This document shows positions 60,782-64,000 of a DNA stretch of 64,000 nt, piece after piece. Each line of letters begins with the position of its first letter. Within the stretch, counting starts at the first letter, position 1. Source of the stretch: Thalassobius vesicularis. GTDB taxonomy: Bacteria; Pseudomonadota; Alphaproteobacteria; Rhodobacterales; Rhodobacteraceae. The stretch covers positions 372,001 through 436,000 of the forward strand of contig NZ_SSMD01000002.1 in assembly GCF_004799325.1 (NCBI RefSeq). The letters are read 5' to 3'. Below the pieces are notes generated by a model. The model saw only the letters and a list, made by a program, of their open reading frames with translations. It was not told the origin of the DNA and did no database searches. Made by a program: the position numbers and the translations under genes.

Positions 60782-61097
60782 GGCAGAATTCATTATCGCA
60801 ACCGCGATCGTGCTGTTCATCGCTTTCTGCATGGGCTGGTTCGCCAACTGGCTGATCCACCGCTTCACCCGCGTGTCGAAATCCGACATGGGCGAGCTGG
60901 AGAAGATGGCGCAAGAGCTGCACGAGGCCGAAGAAACCCGCGATCAGGCGATCACCTACCTGCAGCAGCGCGAGGCCGAGCTGACCAACCAACTGGCCCA
61001 GGCCGAGGCCGAACTGTCCGCCACCATGGACGGCCTGCGCGAAGCCCGGCACGAGGCCGAGGAACTGCGCGCCTATATCGAAAAGATCAACGCCTGA
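60774..61097 (+). CDS. Small membrane-anchored coiled-coil protein
   Basis: A 107-residue protein with one N-terminal helix (about residues 5-27) and a long charged coiled coil to the end (EKMAQELHEAEETRDQAI and onward). GGAGG precedes the ATG, which lies within the 3' end of the OmpA-domain gene (8-base overlap), so the two are translationally coupled and may form a complex. No named family recognised. Confidence 0.8.
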   Translation: MNRAEFIIATAIVLFIAFCMGWFANWLIHRFTRVSKSDMGELEKMAQELHEAEETRDQAITYLQQREAELTNQLAQAEAELSATMDGLREARHEAEELRAYIEKINA

Positions 61098-61104
61098 GCG
61101 TAGG

Positions 61105-61129
61105 AAAAGCGCCCCGAGGGGCGCTTTTT
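61105..61129. terminator. Bidirectional terminator
   Basis: Stem AAAAGCGCCCC/GGGGCGCTTTTT with a 2-base apical gap, between convergent genes (coiled-coil protein and acyl-CoA synthetase). Confidence 0.9.
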
Positions 61130-61133
61130 GCGT

Positions 61134-62717
61134 TTATCCCAGCGCGCTGCCGGTGCTGCCAAAGGTGATCCGCAGGTCGCGTTTCAGGATCTTGCCGCTG
61201 GGGTTCTTGGGCAGGGACGCGATGAACTCCACCCGCTTGGGCACCTTGAAATGGGCCAGGTGTTCGCGGCAATGCTCCATGATGTGATCCGCCTCGGCCG
61301 CGTGTCCGTCCTTCAGTACAATCACGGCCGTCACCTGTTCGATCCAGCGTTCATGCGGCAGGCCGATCACCGCGACCTCGGACACCTGCGGCATCAGATA
61401 GATCGTCTCCTCAACCTCGCGGCTCGAGACGTTCTCGCCGCCGGTGTTGATCATGTCCTTCTTGCGGTCCACGACGGTGACGTAGCCATCGGCATCCACG
61501 GTCGCCAGATCGCCGGAATGGAACCAGCCCCCGGCAAAGGCCGACGCGGTCTTGTCCGGGTCGTTGTAATAGCCGTTCATCAGGTGGGGCGAGCGGTGCA
61601 CGATCTCTCCGACCTCGCCCACGGCCACGTCGTTCATCTCGTCATCCACCACCCGCGTTTCCACGTTCAGCGCAGGGAACCCAGCCGATCCGGCCTTGGA
61701 AAGCTGTTCCTCGGGTGGCAGCAGGGTGGCGACGGGCGCGATCTCGGTCTGGCCGTAGAGGTTCCACAGACGTACCTGCGGCAGGCGGGATTGCAGCTCT
61801 TTCAGCACTTCGACCGGCATGATCGACGCGCCGTAATACCCTTTGCGCAGCGCCGACAGGTCGGTCTTGTCGAACAGGGGCGAGCGCAGCAGCGAAATCC
61901 ACACAGATGGCGGGCAGAAAAAGGTCGAGATCCGGTGCTTTTCCAGCAGCGGCAGGATCACGTCGGGGCTGGGCTGGCCGGTGATGACGCTGGTCATCCC
62001 CAGATAGACCGCCGGCCCTAAAAACACGTCCAGCTGCGCGCAATGGTACAGCGGCAGGGCGTGCAGCATGGATTCCGAGCGCGTCATCTCGGTGTCCACG
62101 ATGCAGCTGACGTATTGCCACATCACCGCATCATGGCTCAGCATCGCGCCCTTCGGCGCGCTTTCGGTGCCGCTGGTATAGACGATCTGCGCCAGGCTGG
62201 CGCCTTTCAGGCCCAGCAGGACGGGGCTGTCATCCGCATCGGGCAGCACGTCGAACGGCACGTCCGAGTCCTCGGCGGCGGGCAGTGCCTCGCCCGGCAG
62301 GGCGACAGTCCATTCCACCGCAGTGCCGTGGTCGCGCGCCTTGGCACAAAGGTCAGCAAATTCCGGGCCATAGCACAGCACCTTGGCACCCGAGCTGGCG
62401 AGGATATAGCCCACTTCCTCGGGGTTCAGCATGAAGTTGACGGGCACCAGCACTGCCCCGGCCCGCGCGATGGCGAACCGCATCGCCGCAAAGGCATGGC
62501 TGTTGCGCGACACCATCGCCACGCGATCCCCCTGCCCCACGCCGCGCACGATCAGGCCCCGCGCCAGACGGTTCACAAGGGCGTCGAACTCGGTATAGGT
62601 CCAGCTGACATCGCCGCAGATAATGGCGGTCTTGCCCGGTGCCTTCTGCGCCGAGCGGCGCAGCAAATCCCCGATCGTGTGCTGCCGCGCGATGTCGATC
62701 TGCGTTTCCAGGTTCAT
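61134..62717 (-). CDS. Acyl-CoA synthetase (AMP-binding)
   Basis: A 527-residue adenylate-forming enzyme activating a carboxylic acid with CoA. The AMP-binding loop is YTSGTESAPKGAMLSH (about residues 170-185), with LYGQTEIAPV, WFHSGDLATVDADGYVTVVD and a C-terminal GKILKRDLR containing the catalytic Lys. The start at 62717 has GGAGGA upstream and is preferred over one 16 codons earlier. Substrate unknown, probably fatty or aromatic acid. Feeds acyl-CoA dehydrogenases. Confidence 0.9.
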   Translation of the reverse strand: MNLETQIDIARQHTIGDLLRRSAQKAPGKTAIICGDVSWTYTEFDALVNRLARGLIVRGVGQGDRVAMVSRNSHAFAAMRFAIARAGAVLVPVNFMLNPEEVGYILASSGAKVLCYGPEFADLCAKARDHGTAVEWTVALPGEALPAAEDSDVPFDVLPDADDSPVLLGLKGASLAQIVYTSGTESAPKGAMLSHDAVMWQYVSCIVDTEMTRSESMLHALPLYHCAQLDVFLGPAVYLGMTSVITGQPSPDVILPLLEKHRISTFFCPPSVWISLLRSPLFDKTDLSALRKGYYGASIMPVEVLKELQSRLPQVRLWNLYGQTEIAPVATLLPPEEQLSKAGSAGFPALNVETRVVDDEMNDVAVGEVGEIVHRSPHLMNGYYNDPDKTASAFAGGWFHSGDLATVDADGYVTVVDRKKDMINTGGENVSSREVEETIYLMPQVSEVAVIGLPHERWIEQVTAVIVLKDGHAAEADHIMEHCREHLAHFKVPKRVEFIASLPKNPSGKILKRDLRITFGSTGSALG

Positions 62718-62847
62718 GGCGTACTCCTCCGTGCTCCGGCCCACATGGCCGAACTTTCCCGCCATTCTGGCGGGACCGTCGGCGGTCGTCTTGTGTGGGG
62801 CCTCTTCCGGTGGGAAGATTAGCGCAGTTTTCGCCGCTGAGAAGCGA

Positions 62848-63291
62848 TTACCAGCGGGTCAGCGCCTCTTCGTCCGCGTCCTTTGCGGCAACCCATTCGG
62901 CGCCGGACGCGGTGAATTCCTTCTTCCAGAAGGGCGCGCGGGATTTGAGGTAATCCATCAGGAACTCGGCCGCCTCGAACGCGTCCTTGCGATGGCGAGA
63001 GGCGGTGGCGACCATCATGATCCGCTCGTTCGCGGCCATCGGTCCAAAGCGGTGGATGATCAGCACGTCGCCCAGCGACCAACGCTCACGGGCGTCCAGT
63101 TCGATCTTCTCCAACGCCTTTTCGGTCATGCCGGGGTAATGCTCGATCACCATGCGGTCCAGGCTGTCGCCGGGCAGATCACGCACGATGCCAGTAAAGG
63201 TGACGACCGCGCCCATATCGGCCTGCGCATCGGCGAAGCGTTCGGTTTCAGCGCCCAGATCAAACGGCGCTTCCTGCACGCGGACGGCCAT
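62848..63291 (-). CDS. moaE: Molybdopterin synthase catalytic subunit
   Basis: A 147-residue MoaE, converting cPMP to molybdopterin with MoaD-thiocarboxylate. Family motifs: VTFTGIVRD, LEHYPGM-type segment (VIEHYPGMTE), RFGPMAANERIMMVATASRHR, and the catalytic lysine region APFWKKEFT. 1 base separates it from the moaD stop. Third gene of the pgsA-moaD-moaE cluster. Confidence 0.95.
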   Translation of the reverse strand: MAVRVQEAPFDLGAETERFADAQADMGAVVTFTGIVRDLPGDSLDRMVIEHYPGMTEKALEKIELDARERWSLGDVLIIHRFGPMAANERIMMVATASRHRKDAFEAAEFLMDYLKSRAPFWKKEFTASGAEWVAAKDADEEALTRW

Positions 63292-63292
63292 C

Positions 63293-63538
63293 TCAGCCCC
63301 CCGTCATCGGCGGAAAGAACGCCACCTCGCGGACACCGGCCAGCGGGGCATCAAACTCGGTCAGCTCCTGATCCAAGGCGACGCGCAGGGCAGAGAGATC
63401 GGCAAACGCGGCGGCATAGCGGGGTTCGCGGGCGCGCAGCTCCTCGACCAGATCGGCCACGGTGGCGGCTTGGGTTTCGACCTTTTCGCGAGGAATTCCG
63501 ATGCGTTCCCGCACCCATGCGAAATAGAGAACATCCAT
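63293..63538 (-). CDS. moaD: Molybdopterin synthase sulfur carrier subunit
   Basis: An 81-residue ubiquitin-fold protein ending in the diglycine PPMTGG that is thiocarboxylated. Starts MDVLYFAWVRERIG. The ATG shares one base with the pgsA stop (TGATG), so the start at 63538 is firm. Partner of the adjacent MoaE. Confidence 0.95.
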   Translation of the reverse strand: MDVLYFAWVRERIGIPREKVETQAATVADLVEELRAREPRYAAAFADLSALRVALDQELTEFDAPLAGVREVAFFPPMTGG

Positions 63539-64000
63539 CAGCGCTCGTCCTTCAGATATGGCAGGGACTTGCGGAAATAGTCCCAGCCGGTGATCGCAGT
63601 CAGGATAGCGGCCACCCAGATCAGCGCCAGTCCGACATGAGTCGCAAGATCGGCAAGGCTGGCGCCCATCGGAATGTCGCCTTCGCCAGCACGCGGGGCG
63701 CGGCCCTTTTCCAGATAATCCAGCCCGGTGCCCAGGAACAGCGTCGCAATCGCCACCATCTGGGCGGTGGTCTTCCACTTGGCCAGCTTGGTCACCGCCA
63801 GACGGCCCGAGTCAGCACCCAGGAATTCCCGCAGGCCTGAGACGAACACTTCGCGGAACAGGATCACGGTGGCGGGCAGGATCAGCCAGGGATTCATCCC
63901 CGAATAGCCCGTCAGCACCACCAGCGCGATCACGACCATCGCCTTGTCGGCGATCGGGTCAAGCATCGCGCCGAACTTGCTTTCCTGTTTCCACAGGCGG
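63538..64000 (-). CDS. pgsA: CDP-diacylglycerol-glycerol-3-phosphate 3-phosphatidyltransferase, C-terminal part
   Basis: The 5' end lies beyond the window; about 153 residues are visible. The end of the CDP-alcohol phosphotransferase motif is seen in KFGAMLDPIADKAMV (D...D of the DGxxAR...GxxxDxxxD signature). Further on are KWKTTAQMVAIATLFLG and membrane helices. It makes phosphatidylglycerol phosphate at the inner membrane. It heads moaD-moaE in this operon. Confidence 0.93.
   Translation of the reverse strand, partial: RLWKQESKFGAMLDPIADKAMVVIALVVLTGYSGMNPWLILPATVILFREVFVSGLREFLGADSGRLAVTKLAKWKTTAQMVAIATLFLGTGLDYLEKGRAPRAGEGDIPMGASLADLATHVGLALIWVAAILTAITGWDYFRKSLPYLKDER

Noticed and set aside
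1-64000. tRNA, rRNA, riboswitch and CRISPR features
   Set aside because: Reading the intergenic gaps, I found no cloverleaf, rRNA, known riboswitch core or spaced repeat; a covariance-model search would be needed to exclude them fully.

Overview
The window is about 65% GC chromosomal DNA from an alphaproteobacterium, most likely a Rhodobacteraceae member of the Roseobacter group. The reasons are: a 44-residue aa3-type cytochrome oxidase subunit IV, an alphaproteobacterial low-complexity DUF4175/TIGR02302 protein, a plant-type glutamate-cysteine ligase, PHB genes, sulfide:quinone reductase, ETF:ubiquinone oxidoreductase, a long acyl-CoA dehydrogenase of the DmdC-like class, and gene orders such as tlpA/argH-lipoprotein-lysA and pgsA-moaD-moaE. 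Genus cannot be fixed from sequence reading alone. The content is housekeeping-type. I see no transposase, integrase, phage, plasmid, CRISPR, rRNA or tRNA gene.

Layout. 0-9 kb: tail of a DUF2202 protein, gltX, a Tat-exported metallo-beta-lactamase-fold protein, a 2OG-Fe(II) oxygenase, a small zincin, nadE, an 18-repeat MORN protein, an SDR and sulfide:quinone reductase. 9-17 kb: leuA behind a leucine-rich leader peptide (a probable attenuator), the DUF4175 protein, lysA, and a tightly overlapped argH-lipoprotein-DUF2834 operon. 17-25 kb: a TlpA-like thioredoxin, a sterol-desaturase-family protein, tag, an EAL phosphodiesterase, phbA-phbB, and a LysR/YddG-like exporter pair. 25-32 kb: a methyltransferase, polyprenyl diphosphate synthase, ispE, a TPR protein, ETF-QO and greA with a hairpin leader. 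32-48 kb: azlCD, small lipoproteins, an acyl-CoA dehydrogenase/MBL operon, tsaC, yqgE, a DsbD-N protein, an RND/HlyD efflux pair, moaB, lysE and a type-IV-like UDG. 48-54.5 kb: one overlapping + strand operon, pyrB - five small membrane/unknown genes - pseudo-dihydroorotase - plsY - unknown. 54.6-64 kb: GNAT, gshA, rsmE/ubiA, an OmpA-domain protein, an acyl-CoA synthetase, moaE-moaD and the 3' part of pgsA.

Functional links. Ubiquinone supply (polyprenyl synthase, ispE, ubiA) fits with quinone-reducing enzymes (SQR, ETF-QO). Molybdopterin genes occur at two places (moaB; moaD-moaE). Pyrimidine and phospholipid synthesis are joined in the pyrB...plsY operon.

The most unusual observations are: (1) a dispersed palindromic intergenic element (GAGTATTT...CAGAAAGAA / TTCTTTCTG...AAATACTC) at six loci, of which two are about 120-bp near-copies in opposite orientation; (2) a second 43-bp repeat family just downstream of yqgE and gshA; (3) the leuA leader peptide, whose start codon lies so close to a TATAAA box that the mRNA may be leaderless; (4) a catalytically dead dihydroorotase with a block of unknown PH-like membrane genes between it and pyrB; (5) small genes that automatic callers may miss (lipoprotein, CoxIV, a 53-residue basic protein, the Leu leader).
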